The notes below the pieces were generated by a model. That model did no database searches, was not told the DNA's origin, and worked only from the letters and a program-made list of their open reading frames with translations. A stretch of 64,000 nt of DNA from Prorocentrum cordatum (taxonomy: Eukaryota > Sar > Dinophyceae > Prorocentrales > Prorocentraceae). Made by a program: the position numbers and the translations under genes. Location: NCBI GenBank assembly GCA_963575745.1, contig CAUYUJ010005647.1:481988-545987 (forward strand), given 5' to 3'. Below, piece by piece: positions 31,865 through 41,145 of this stretch (positions are counted from its first letter, which is position 1; each line of letters starts with the position of its first letter).

Positions 31865-34800
31865 CTACAGCTCTAATAATAGTCGCCATTCGATTCTTCG
31901 CCCGACGTCCCTCACCAAATGTGGAGTCACTGCACCACTCTCTCTCTCTTGCCATCTCACTGCTGGTAGGTGACCAGTAATCGCAGCAACCCGTCCTGAC
32001 AGTATTCGCTGAACTAGTTTGTGGTTCACCCCCTTAGCCATAACTTCGTTGTAATCGAACGTACTCGCATGATAATCCAACCGTCTCATGCCAAGTTCAT
32101 GTACCTCATCAGTGTCTGGCCAATATCGGGCCGAGTCATCATCATGAAAGACAATCCATTCAAGTGTAGTATCTGCCTGAAGTGCCACCCTTGGTATATG
32201 TAACTGCGCCCTGCTGTCACCAGGGACCGAAACACTCGGTGGGGTCAACGATTCCACATGAAAGCCACCACCACGAGTATAATCTGGGCCACGCACCGGC
32301 GGACATAGGGCCTTAGCCTCCGAGAAACCAATCACCCGCAGACATGCCGCATCACGTGTATCCTCTATGTCTAGTTCGTCTGCACGTTCTTCCGACAAGG
32401 GTGACCTCGTGAGCCGCATGAAGTCCAAACATCCCGTCTCTCTGTACTTCAGGTGGTACAGCAAGCGCTTCCGCGTATGAAAGTTCGTGTCACATCCATA
32501 GCAATAACCAGACTCAGCATATAACCGTGCATCCGTTAGCCCACCATGTTCTTTTGTTCGGTGCATTCGCCACGCTCGCTGGGAAAACAACACCTCCCCG
32601 CATTCATAGCAGATATAGCCCTGTCTCTCGACAGGTTCTCCATTCTCGGTTTGATTGACCGCGATCATTAATTCCTTCCAAACCTGTTTTTGGCAACAAT
32701 CATGATAAATATCCGAGTATCTCACCCATGCAGTAGAACACATATTGAGGTATTTGTTTGGCTCATTCCGAATAAACAAAACCCACTGCTCAAGAGACCA
32801 CTGATCACCCTTGACAGCCACTGACGACAACCACTCCAAGTCCATTCGTATCATACCAAGCCACTGATCGTCCACACCCTGTACCGCCAGTAATACTCGC
32901 AGCGTAGCTGGCCCCATATGCACAATCCTCTCGAAATATCGCAATCTGCGTTGTCTCTGTATCGCCGACCAGTGAGGGCGTCTGACTTGACACATGACCT
33001 GCATGTCAGTAAACCGTGCCTCCGATGCAGTGGTGTGTGTCATGCCCGCCACGGCTCTCAGGGCCTTCACGTAAGTCGCATTGATGTGCCTCTCATTTTG
33101 ATCTCCAATATTCGTCCACACCTCCATCTGCTGGAATAATCTCGAAAAAGCTAGGATCTCAATGTACCTGATCTTTGATAGAAGCTGCATCCCACGCCTT
33201 GGTAAGATAGCCCTACGGATGGGCCCCATCGCATGTTCGTGTTGCTGAACCCGCCTGTTGATCTCTGGTCTCATCGATGCATCAAATGGCACTATTGCCC
33301 CCATATGTTTATATTGGCGCTCTACTGAAAACTGGAAACCATATCCCTCACTTTTCAGCTGCAAACCTGCCTCCCCATATAGCACATGACGTAGTTGCCC
33401 CCGTCCTTGTCCCCGAAGTTGTACCAGCACTCCCGTTTTACCCTTCCCATAATTCGGCTCCATACAATGAGAAACGAATACCATGTGTAGTATATCCATG
33501 GCCTTACAGACGTAATCCAGCACCTCCGAGTTGGGAACAATCATCGGCAACATCACATCATCAACGAATGTCACATCCGTGATAGGCTCCAGCATGTCCG
33601 TCGACCTCAAAAGCTCAGGAGCTCGGATCTCATCTTGCCCAAATGTGAGAGCCAGCCCCTTGTCACGAAGCTGTTCTTCCACCATCTGTAACGGACGAGT
33701 GAAGACTACGTTGAATAGATAGTCCGCAGTAGCACACCCAGGACGCACCCCTCGAGTAGGTACCGCAAGTTTGTCACACTGGCTTACCTCAAAACAAGTC
33801 ATTCTCTGAGATTCTGCCACCAATGCCGCCATGTGTGGGTCGACGTATTCATTGTCGAGTAGTGCAGGCTTCGCCAGGATCTCGTTGGCCAGCGGAATGA
33901 GACAAATGGGAACGTCACTATCGTCTAGTATCCTGTTCGGTTCATCATCAAGATACCCCAGACGGCTAGCCAGCTGACGCACCACTCTATGAAAGGCAGC
34001 TTTCAAGTCCAGAAAAATAAATACTGCCGGTCTTCCAGTCCGATTCGCAATATCGGACACCAGTCGTGCTTGGTGAGATGCCATTGTCGGTGATCGCCCT
34101 GTCCGCCCACCAAGCTGTGAGTCACGCAATAAAAAATCCACCGTATGAGACAACCGTTCTCGTAGGAATCGGTAATGATGCTTGGCTACAATATTGCAAA
34201 TTGTCACTGCACGGTAAGCCTTGTTCTGCGATGGATCCCCCCCGCTCTTAGCCACCTCGCCCAGCCGTGAATGCTTGAATCCAATCGGTTCCCTGCCTGT
34301 CAGGGAACTCTTCACAAGCAGTGGGTGTAACAACCGAGCAAATTGATGAGGTGCCGCCTGAAGCAGTTCCTCTTGGATACCATCGCTGCCTGCTGCCTTA
34401 CGACGAGGTCCACGCTGAAAACGTCGTTCGATGTCGGTTATCGTCGGCACATTCTCAATGTTCAGCTCAGTTGTACGCAACCCCATGCTCGGATGTTGGT
34501 AGTATTGCTGCAAATACTTCGTCGTATCCATCACCTCAGCATCCTCGAGCTTGGAGTAGACCTGCATCCTATTGTTGCCCATTGCTTCATCCGTCGCTAG
34601 AACCTCACCATCGTCGTTGACACGATATGGCAGGATCGATCCGTCGGAATACCGCGGATGCTGTCGCCCTCCACACCGTAGTAGCCGCTTCGCCGCCTGC
34701 CACGACCGACGATGGTCGCCAATCAAGGCATTCTCCTTGATGGACTCGGCATATTTGTCAAGTCGATCCGCCCTTTCATCGTCAAGCCTTCGCGTCAAGA

Positions 34801-35146
34801 TCGTAGCCGTCCTCCTCAAGAACGCATCTAATTGAGCCTTGAACTCGGCGTCCCCCCATATCTCCGCATTTCGGAAACCAACGCCTAGCAGCAGCCTCTG
34901 TGACTCTTCATACCATGGGTCCCCTTCATTAGCGTACAGGTGAAATTGGGCAGGTAAAAAAAGACAGAGATTGGAGAATGCCCTCGGCTCCTTCCGATGA
35001 AATTTCCGACATGCAATGACTGCATATCTTCTTAGTCGTATCAATTGCATGGTGTTCCTCGATATGTATGGCTGATGTGGCGCGAGTAAGTCACGTCCAA
35101 ATACTGCAGCAGCCTCCTTCTTCACAACCCCAACCACGTCCTTGTA
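31865..35146 (-). CDS. Reverse transcriptase with C-terminal C2H2-like zinc fingers
   Basis: The frame (numbered from the GTG at 35137) starts with an Arg-rich helical linker. The RT follows, about residues 225-620: AAGSDGIQEELL (fingers), motif A FIFLDLKAAFHRVVR with Asp377, motif B GVRPGCATADYLFNVVF, catalytic box FVDD with Asp526-Asp527, GKTGV, and YKHMG. A thumb-like region follows. Two zinc-finger-like motifs then come: C843-C846-H859-H864, and C879-C882-H895-C903. The last ~180 residues are unassigned. The frame begins directly after a TAA (35147-35149) that separates it in phase from the RNase H-EEP frame. No ATG is near its start, so it was probably one polyprotein or depends on readthrough. 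All RT catalytic residues are intact. Confidence 0.9.
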   Translation of the reverse strand, partial: YKDVVGVVKKEAAAVFGRDLLAPHQPYISRNTMQLIRLRRYAVIACRKFHRKEPRAFSNLCLFLPAQFHLYANEGDPWYEESQRLLLGVGFRNAEIWGDAEFKAQLDAFLRRTATILTRRLDDERADRLDKYAESIKENALIGDHRRSWQAAKRLLRCGGRQHPRYSDGSILPYRVNDDGEVLATDEAMGNNRMQVYSKLEDAEVMDTTKYLQQYYQHPSMGLRTTELNIENVPTITDIERRFQRGPRRKAAGSDGIQEELLQAAPHQFARLLHPLLVKSSLTGREPIGFKHSRLGEVAKSGGDPSQNKAYRAVTICNIVAKHHYRFLRERLSHTVDFLLRDSQLGGRTGRSPTMASHQARLVSDIANRTGRPAVFIFLDLKAAFHRVVRQLASRLGYLDDEPNRILDDSDVPICLIPLANEILAKPALLDNEYVDPHMAALVAESQRMTCFEVSQCDKLAVPTRGVRPGCATADYLFNVVFTRPLQMVEEQLRDKGLALTFGQDEIRAPELLRSTDMLEPITDVTFVDDVMLPMIVPNSEVLDYVCKAMDILHMVFVSHCMEPNYGKGKTGVLVQLRGQGRGQLRHVLYGEAGLQLKSEGYGFQFSVERQYKHMGAIVPFDASMRPEINRRVQQHEHAMGPIRRAILPRRGMQLLSKIRYIEILAFSRLFQQMEVWTNIGDQNERHINATYVKALRAVAGMTHTTASEARFTDMQVMCQVRRPHWSAIQRQRRLRYFERIVHMGPATLRVLLAVQGVDDQWLGMIRMDLEWLSSVAVKGDQWSLEQWVLFIRNEPNKYLNMCSTAWVRYSDIYHDCCQKQVWKELMIAVNQTENGEPVERQGYICYECGEVLFSQRAWRMHRTKEHGGLTDARLYAESGYCYGCDTNFHTRKRLLYHLKYRETGCLDFMRLTRSPLSEERADELDIEDTRDAACLRVIGFSEAKALCPPVRGPDYTRGGGFHVESLTPPSVSVPGDSRAQLHIPRVALQADTTLEWIVFHDDDSARYWPDTDEVHELGMRRLDYHASTFDYNEVMAKGVNHKLVQRILSGRVAAITGHLPAVRWQERESGAVTPHLVRDVGRRIEWRLLLEL

Positions 35147-37537
35147 TTACACATTTACATCAACATTCCATCTCACCGAGTCATGCTTCTGCAGCCGTAA
35201 CCGAAATTCCTCACGTCGTTCAGGATCCTCCATTTTCTCGAACGACAATGCAAGATGCCTCCGTTCATTCGACGGCGCTGCAATATGCTGCCCAAACACT
35301 TTAACCACCACGGGACGATGATCCTCCTTTGTGAGGCCCGTATCCAAATCCTCAATAACCCTACAACGCTTTAGAATATGATACCAGCGTTGGGCGAGCC
35401 CCAGATAGCCCGTTCGGTGTTTCACCGCGCCGTCAGTATATGTCCAGCTCGTCTCCTCGCCAATCAGTGTATTCACTAAATACACCTCAAACCTCGTCGC
35501 AAAATCCACCAATCTTCTCCCAGAGTCATCCGTCTTGTTATGTGGAGGGCATGCGCCAACATATGGTAGCTCAGCAGCTTCAGCATCAATCCGACCATTT
35601 GCATCCATCATATAGACAGCGCTCTGAAATCGTTCATTGATCTCAACAGTTTTGTCCCACCATTCTTTGCGTGACTGGATGTTCTGTCCCCTCTGTGGTG
35701 CATGTAATACAGCCACTCGGATATCAAGATGAGGTGCCTTTATATGAACTATTAGCCGCGTCGGATCCTTGTGTAGTACACGCAAGTGCCGCGCTTGAAG
35801 GCAAAAAACCTTGTTCTTCGTCGTAGCGTATGGTATGTTTGTTGAAACCAACAGTGCACATCCATGCCCACCAGCATCAGCCCCAGATCTCAACGTGATA
35901 TACCCATCAGCCCATTGCTGTCCTTCACGTCCTCTTGCCTTCTGCAGCCCAATAAGTACCAGTTGTTCGTCTTGAGACTGCATCCGAAGCCTTTGAAGTC
36001 TGCGTCGTTTTTGATCCCGCTGATGCCTATTCAGCTTGCTTGATCTTGCTTCAGTAAATGACATGACGTTATACGTTGCCATGGAAAAGTGCATCTGCGC
36101 TGATGTCTGCTTGCGATTCCCTGCTGCACCATCCGTAATACCATCACCTGCTATTGGACAGAGTGCGCCTTTGAAGTCATCCATGCTGCTCATGTTGGGA
36201 GCCACTTTCTCCCATTGCGGTATCGGAAAATGCAAACCATCATCATGAAGCTCTGGGTACGACGCCATTGCTCGAGAATCATATCGCAACCATGCCCACT
36301 GCATTCCCGCCTGATAACTTATACTGTTTGCGAGATCTGCATGTGGGCACCCATGTTGCGTGACCCGGTTGGACCGAGCAATATTATCTGCAAGATGATC
36401 CCATGGATCCGCATCATGAGACTTTGTATATGTAAATGTAATTGAGCACATATGTCGAACCTCCCTCACCAGCACCGTCAGGTATGCTTCGAGTTGCGCA
36501 TTGGGAGTGTATCCATGCCTATTGTGAATAATACCGAGAGTAATCTTCGAGTCGGTCGTGACAGTCCATCTTACATCATGATATCGACACTCTTGAAGAA
36601 TATAACGTAATGCCCAAATCATAGCCATGATCTCTGATGTCGTGCTGTCCATATGACAGCCCTCATAGAGTATTCTCGAACTCCCCAAAGTCCTTGACGT
36701 GAGAAAACCCTGCGAAGATTGCGTCGTCCCAGCAAGGTAACTGACCACCACAGCCCACCCATCACAGGTGGGACCAGTCTCCTTGTGAGAACCATCCGTC
36801 CAAATGAACGCTCGCGTGGGCACGCAGGAGCACTTCGGCGCCAACTCCAACGGCAGGCGAGCCATATCGCTCAGCTCAATGCCAGTGAAGTCCATACTCA
36901 GCTCAATGGGGTCCCACTCGAGCTGGCGCGCCATAAATGTGCTCGGGATATTCGCCTTGCATCTTTGAGGCGGCTCTAGTAGCTCATCCAATGCAAGTCG
37001 CCTAGGTACGTGTTCACGTGCATAATCGTGTCGAAGCTGACTCCCCATATCTTCCAAGCCTGGTGGGGGAGGAAGCCGAGAAAGTCCAGCATGTGCACGG
37101 CCCAGAGAGCGAGGATCACCGCATCCCTGAAGAGCGTGTTCCGTCGAACCCACCGTGGTTACCCGACAGCTGTCCTGGTCCGTAGCACAAGAAAAACCTT
37201 CACCACCATGTGCACCATCCATCGATCTGTAGGTAGACGATGCAACTGAGATGGGAGAATCAATAATGATGTTTGGCGAACCAACCTGCGATAGGCTCGG
37301 TGACCCGCCCATTCGCCTCAGTCTCGGAGTTGCCGTCCTTGATCTCCCGCAATCAGAAGACGGAGTTCGCAAAATGCTTTGAATTCGTGGATTTCCTGTG
37401 GCCCTTGATGTAACCATTCCTCCGTCCTGGCGGCCATCTTTCCAGGACCGAGGGTGCCAACCTACTTTGTTGACGATTGGTCTGGGGTACCTGGTGTACC
37501 CTTCTTCGCTGGAAAAGCAACTCTGCCCCACGGACGC
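35147..37537 (-). CDS. RNase H plus EEP endonuclease polyprotein part
   Basis: Numbered from the GTG at 37531. Residues 1-235 are Ser/Pro-rich and unassigned. RNase H is about 241-387: Asp245 in WTDGS, Glu300 in TSEIMAMIWAL, Asp327 in TTDSK, His372, and Asp382 in LADNIAR. A WAWLRY segment follows. EEP is about 480-745: Asn488 in YNVMSF, HAPQRG, MMDANGRID, and Asp737-His738 in KEDHRP. The QE motif reads QK (531), and the usual R-x-D-Y motif reads HRTGYL, so two catalytic positions are changed. The frame opens inside ORF1 after a TGA at 37538-37540. The first ATG is at 37415-37417, after the ORF1 stop. It ends at TAA 35147-35149, in phase with the RT. Confidence 0.88.
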   Translation of the reverse strand, partial: ASVGQSCFSSEEGYTRYPRPIVNKVGWHPRSWKDGRQDGGMVTSRATGNPRIQSILRTPSSDCGRSRTATPRLRRMGGSPSLSQVGSPNIIIDSPISVASSTYRSMDGAHGGEGFSCATDQDSCRVTTVGSTEHALQGCGDPRSLGRAHAGLSRLPPPPGLEDMGSQLRHDYAREHVPRRLALDELLEPPQRCKANIPSTFMARQLEWDPIELSMDFTGIELSDMARLPLELAPKCSCVPTRAFIWTDGSHKETGPTCDGWAVVVSYLAGTTQSSQGFLTSRTLGSSRILYEGCHMDSTTSEIMAMIWALRYILQECRYHDVRWTVTTDSKITLGIIHNRHGYTPNAQLEAYLTVLVREVRHMCSITFTYTKSHDADPWDHLADNIARSNRVTQHGCPHADLANSISYQAGMQWAWLRYDSRAMASYPELHDDGLHFPIPQWEKVAPNMSSMDDFKGALCPIAGDGITDGAAGNRKQTSAQMHFSMATYNVMSFTEARSSKLNRHQRDQKRRRLQRLRMQSQDEQLVLIGLQKARGREGQQWADGYITLRSGADAGGHGCALLVSTNIPYATTKNKVFCLQARHLRVLHKDPTRLIVHIKAPHLDIRVAVLHAPQRGQNIQSRKEWWDKTVEINERFQSAVYMMDANGRIDAEAAELPYVGACPPHNKTDDSGRRLVDFATRFEVYLVNTLIGEETSWTYTDGAVKHRTGYLGLAQRWYHILKRCRVIEDLDTGLTKEDHRPVVVKVFGQHIAAPSNERRHLALSFEKMEDPERREEFRLRLQKHDSVRWNVDVNV

Positions 37538-39516
37538 TCAAATCCATTGCCCCCAGGACGTTCACTCAGCCGAACCTTCGACGGCGGGCGACCACATGAC
37601 GACGTTGCCGAGTCACTCACAGGTTCATCTATTCCTCCAGGGGTGTGGATCTGAAAATGCCGAGGGGTATCTGCAACTGGTGTCGGTGGTAATGGCGACG
37701 ACTCACAACTCCCACCTTTGCTACCAGATCCATGCCCCTTAGCTCCATGACCAGCTGAAGATACACCAAAAGGCTGCATCGCCAGTCCTCCTTTGCCCTT
37801 AGCCTTGTGACCCTGGAGGTTCTCAGGCGTCTTGAACGTGCATGGGTCCTCCGTGGGTCGAGTCGGCGAAGCGAACATGGATTCCCCCGACGTCGATGGT
37901 GTAATGCTTTCTGGCGCTGGGGACGGAGTTGGATACTGCTCGTGCTGCCCCACACCGTATATCTGATTCAAAGTAGGCTGATTCGCCTGGCCAATCATGG
38001 CCTGCATCTCCTCCTCATATGCCTGCATGTCCGCCTCGTCCTTCGAACCTGGCTCAGGCGGTTGGTAGGTACCTCTCAAATCCCTCTGTTCTCGACTGAC
38101 ACGCTCCTCTTCTGCAATTCGATTTGCCCATTCAATCTCTGGGTCATCAAAATACGTAGGAGAGTGCTGGGACGGGACCCCTGGACGGGGAGGTTCATCA
38201 TTTGTCGCCCCGTTCGTGCCAGCACCTTCCTTCTTCGCGCTATCAGCAATGATCGCCGTGACAATATCTTGTTGTTGCTGCCTATTGTCTATCATCTGAG
38301 CATATTCTGCCGCCATATCTCGAAGCTCCTTTCGATCTTCCTCCTCAGCCTGACGCTCTTGCATGGCAAAGAATTCTTTCAACTGCTTCTCATGTTCCTC
38401 AGGGGTGATGTGCTGGAATGCTTTCAACGTTTGCTTTCGGACCTCCTCCAGCCTCGCCTGCTCTGCCATTTGCACACGGTGATGTTCAGCTTGAATATGC
38501 TGATCGATCGCTTGCTGCCTCGCATGTAATTCACGTTTTTGCTCCTCCTGAATCTGCTGTGCCATGGCTTGCTCGGCTCTCACCCGCTGGTCATTCTGCC
38601 GCTGACGCTCCATCAGGTCGCACTGAGACTTTGCATACATGTCTTGCAAGCGCTGCTGTTCCGCGAAAAAATGCTGACGCTGCTGTTCTGCCTGCACCTG
38701 TGCAACCTGCGCTTGCTGTCCAATCGCCTGTCGAAGTTCTGCCTGTGCCGATGCCTGAGCCATGACCATCTGCGTTAGGGATGTCATCTGAGCGATCAGC
38801 GACGCCATAGTATCATCAGTCTGACCAGCCACCTTATCTCGATCATCCTGTCGTTCAGCTCGCATCTGACTTTGGCCTTGCTGGTCATGTTCGTCGTCAA
38901 AATCTTCCAACAGCATGCCCTCCTCCTCGTCTTCTATATCCTTTCTTTTATTTAGCTCAGATATGACCTCCATGATCTTCGCTCTCTTGCTCTTCAACTC
39001 GGCCTCGAGGTCCAGAATGCTCTTTTTATCCTTCATTACTTTCACCATCTGGCTTTCAATCTGTTCCAACTCGGCATCCAATGGGCTGCGCTGCTTGTAA
39101 CTTGGACGAATAATCAAGAGCATGTACTTGATGCAGCTGACATCCTGTTTCTGAACCTCAATGTCCTCCCCTGCATCCTTTGCCGCTTGTATCATCTTCA
39201 ACAACTTTGCACAACGAATGTTCAACCTCCTCTTGTACTCTACCACAGCATACTTCTCCTCAGGAGGGGGCATATATGCAGGATGTTTTTGCGCCTCCTC
39301 TCCTGTTGAAATCGGAATTCCGTTGTAGATCTTCTTCATCGCACGGTCATGTTCAGGTCGAGCCTTCTGCTGACCTTTTTGACCTTGCTCACGTGCACGA
39401 GACTGGCTTCTTCCCCGTCGTGTCCATGGCGCATGCGACCTCCAGTCATGTTCATTCTGTCCATATCCATGCTGCCGCCCCTGTCTTGGGGTCTGAGACT
39501 GCCAACTCTGCGCCAT
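37462..39516 (-). CDS. ORF1: Gln-rich coiled-coil protein of the retroelement
   Basis: The first ATG in the frame is at 39514-39516. An upstream extension to 39732 has only a GTG start and a Gln run. The 684-residue product has a basic N-terminus, a KKIYNGIPIS segment, and then long Glu/Gln/Arg-rich helices, about residues 150-450, of strong coiled-coil character (for example KELRDMAAEYAQMI). The C-terminus is Pro/Gly/Ser-rich and acidic in places. There is no zinc knuckle, RRM or known enzymatic motif. It probably binds element RNA and oligomerises, like other LINE ORF1 proteins (inference). Its stop at 37462-37464 lies inside the RNase H frame. Confidence 0.8.
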   Translation of the reverse strand: MAQSWQSQTPRQGRQHGYGQNEHDWRSHAPWTRRGRSQSRAREQGQKGQQKARPEHDRAMKKIYNGIPISTGEEAQKHPAYMPPPEEKYAVVEYKRRLNIRCAKLLKMIQAAKDAGEDIEVQKQDVSCIKYMLLIIRPSYKQRSPLDAELEQIESQMVKVMKDKKSILDLEAELKSKRAKIMEVISELNKRKDIEDEEEGMLLEDFDDEHDQQGQSQMRAERQDDRDKVAGQTDDTMASLIAQMTSLTQMVMAQASAQAELRQAIGQQAQVAQVQAEQQRQHFFAEQQRLQDMYAKSQCDLMERQRQNDQRVRAEQAMAQQIQEEQKRELHARQQAIDQHIQAEHHRVQMAEQARLEEVRKQTLKAFQHITPEEHEKQLKEFFAMQERQAEEEDRKELRDMAAEYAQMIDNRQQQQDIVTAIIADSAKKEGAGTNGATNDEPPRPGVPSQHSPTYFDDPEIEWANRIAEEERVSREQRDLRGTYQPPEPGSKDEADMQAYEEEMQAMIGQANQPTLNQIYGVGQHEQYPTPSPAPESITPSTSGESMFASPTRPTEDPCTFKTPENLQGHKAKGKGGLAMQPFGVSSAGHGAKGHGSGSKGGSCESSPLPPTPVADTPRHFQIHTPGGIDEPVSDSATSSCGRPPSKVRLSERPGGNGFERPWGRVAFPAKKGTPGTPDQSSTK

Positions 39517-39780
39517 CCTCTTCGGCTGCTGCTGCTGCTGCTGCTGATGCTGCGGCTGCTGGGCGCTGTGATGGCTGCCGAGGATGTGCGCCGCGTCCAG
39601 GACGCGGATGAGGGTCCTGGCGTTGGCCCTCTTCTCCCTCTGGCGCCTGTGCCAGGCGGGCTCGCCCTCTCGGGGCGTGGCGGCTCCGCGCCGCCGCGGC
39701 TGCGGCGCCGATGGCGCGCTGCGCGCGGCCACGAGCGGCGGGGGCGACCGACGGGACGACGGCCCCGCCCCTCAGCCCGT

Positions 39781-39852
39781 GGCTTCCTCCTCCTCCTCCT
39801 CCTCCTCCTCCTCCTCCTCCTCCTCCTCCTCCTCCTCCTCCTCCTCCTCCTC
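39781..39852 (+). repeat. (CTC)n microsatellite
   Basis: About 24 CTC triplets on the plus strand (GAG on the element strand), upstream of the retroelement ORF1. Confidence 0.9.
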
Positions 39853-40008
39853 CCCTTTGAGCCTGCACCAGTCCCCACGAGGGCCGCGCAGCTAGTGCGG
39901 AGGGAGCGAGGGCCACGCTGGGGCTTCGGTGCCTCGTGGCTTTCGTTTCCCCCGTCTGGGGTGCGTGCTCCGATTCGGCTTCTGCTTAAACTAAACGTTC
40001 CTAAACGT

Positions 40009-40097
40009 TCCTCCTCCTCCTCCTCCTCCTCCTCCTCCTCCTCCTCCTCCTCCTCCTCCTCCTCCTCCTCCTCCTCCTCCTCCTCCTCCTCCTCCTC
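40009..40097 (+). repeat. (CTC)n microsatellite
   Basis: About 29 CTC triplets, preceded by a duplicated TAAACGTTCC. It is on the 5' side of the retroelement. Confidence 0.9.
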
Positions 40098-40165
40098 CCA
40101 TCTCCTTCTGAATGTGCCACGTATCGTTCTCATAGTCTGTGGGCACCAGTTTTGGCGACTACAGA

Positions 40166-40339
40166 GGGTGTGGTTACACTAGGGTGTGGTTTGCGATCAG
40201 CGCCGCTGGGGCTTAGGGGCCAGCACGTTACGCCACTGGTCTGATGAGCCCTCGTCGGGGCGCGGCAGAGATCTCTGTCGATGTCCCCGCCCGCCCCCCA
40301 GGCTCGGGTTGCCAACCACACCCTTTGCAAACCACACCC
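40166..40339. mobile_element. Small element with doubled terminal inverted repeats
   Basis: The left end has GGGTGTGGTT (40166-40175) and GGGTGTGGTTTGC (40182-40194). The right end has AACCACACCC (40314-40323) and GCAAACCACACCC (40327-40339). The 13-bp outer/inner pair is perfectly complementary, and the shorter pair likewise. The ~174-bp unit has no coding capacity. A MITE or foldback element is likely. No flanking duplication was found. Confidence 0.5.
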
Positions 40340-40344
40340 ATCGG

Positions 40345-40910
40345 AGTCGCCGACAGGTTTTGGCGGATCTTGGTCGGGTCGGGGCCGAGGGTCGGACAGC
40401 CCGCGAGCCAGGCTGCCTCAGGTCCCCCGCGAAGGCGCGCAGGGCACCTGCGCCTCGCAGTCTGGGCTGGAGAGCTGCCCTCCTCCCAGGCGGCCGCGCG
40501 AGGGCGCGGAGGTGGTGCGCGTTGCGCGGCGCTCGCCCTCCCGGACATCCTCCTCCCTGGTTTGTTCACAGCGTGGTCCCCCAGAGGTCTGGACCCCTTC
40601 CACGGGACTGGCTTTTCATCCCAGGCCAGAACTTTAACGGTCCTGGGACCCAGCGAGGGCCCCCGCAGGCCGAAAATGGGATAACGAAAGCACAGAAATC
40701 CGTGGTGAGTTTGAGGCGCGAAGTTCGGTGACCTCAGGTATCCGAGGCCAGCTCGCATCCGGAAGTGCACATGCGGAGCGGCGCGGCGTCGGCTCGCGTT
40801 GCCTCTCGGTCCTGGCCGCGATACCGCGCTGAGGCGTGGTCCCCCTCCGCGGCCCTCTCCCTCTCGCCGCCCAGGCAGCTACTGCAGGCAACCTCGCCCG
40901 TGTAACTCTA
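40345..40910. other. No recognisable gene
   Basis: GC-rich complex sequence with several overlapping frames on both strands, none with a recognisable motif. Confidence 0.4.
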
Positions 40911-40916
40911 AGCCAC

Positions 40917-40957
40917 GGCATAAGAATAACGTGTCGGAGCTCCGCGCGGAGCTCCGA
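40917..40957 (+). repeat. Foldback-family end with perfect 24-bp palindrome
   Basis: GGCATAAG (40917) is followed 24 bases later by TCCGCGCGGA, exactly as at 30899-30932. Here the right side forms a perfect 24-bp palindrome (40934-40957, half site TCGGAGCTCCGC). It is probably a truncated member of the same foldback family. It lies 8 bases before the MITE-like element that starts at 40966. Confidence 0.65.
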
Positions 40958-40965
40958 AAGCTTAG

Positions 40966-41145
40966 TACAGTGGAGACCCATGCCAAGAAAGATCTTGCTT
41001 GCCCCCAGGGTGCCCTGGGTTTCTTGAGTCTCGACGGTTTTGCGATGGAAAGCGTGACGTTCCCACGCCAAAAAAGCCATGGACGCCCTGGGGTCTCAGG
41101 GAGGGGTTTCTTGTGGAAGGTTCTTGTGGATTAGCCTCCACTGTA
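40966..41145 (+). mobile_element. MITE-like element, copy 1
   Basis: The ends TACAGTGGAG (40966-40975) and CCTCCACTGTA (41135-41145) are inverted repeats. The 180-bp interior (including GGGTTTCTTG, TTTTGCGATGGAAAGCGTGA and GGGGTCTCAGGGA) is clearly homologous to 53893-54073. No coding capacity. There is no long flanking duplication here; TA at both ends is compatible with a Tc1/mariner-type TA target. Confidence 0.75.

Larger units (their letters stand above)
31865..39516 (-). mobile_element. Nearly intact LINE-like retroelement with RNH-EEP-RT order
   Basis: On the minus strand this carries ORF1 (39516 to 37462), RNase H plus EEP (37531 to 35147) and RT plus zinc fingers (35146 to 31865). 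The ORF1 and RNase H frames overlap by about 75 bases, with a -1 phase relation. RNase H-EEP and RT share one phase with a single TAA between them. The only visible lesions are that stop and two substituted EEP catalytic positions. Upstream are two GAG-type trinucleotide arrays (39783-39852 and 40009-40097), which may be part of the 5' region. Termini and target-site duplications were not identified. Confidence 0.85.
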
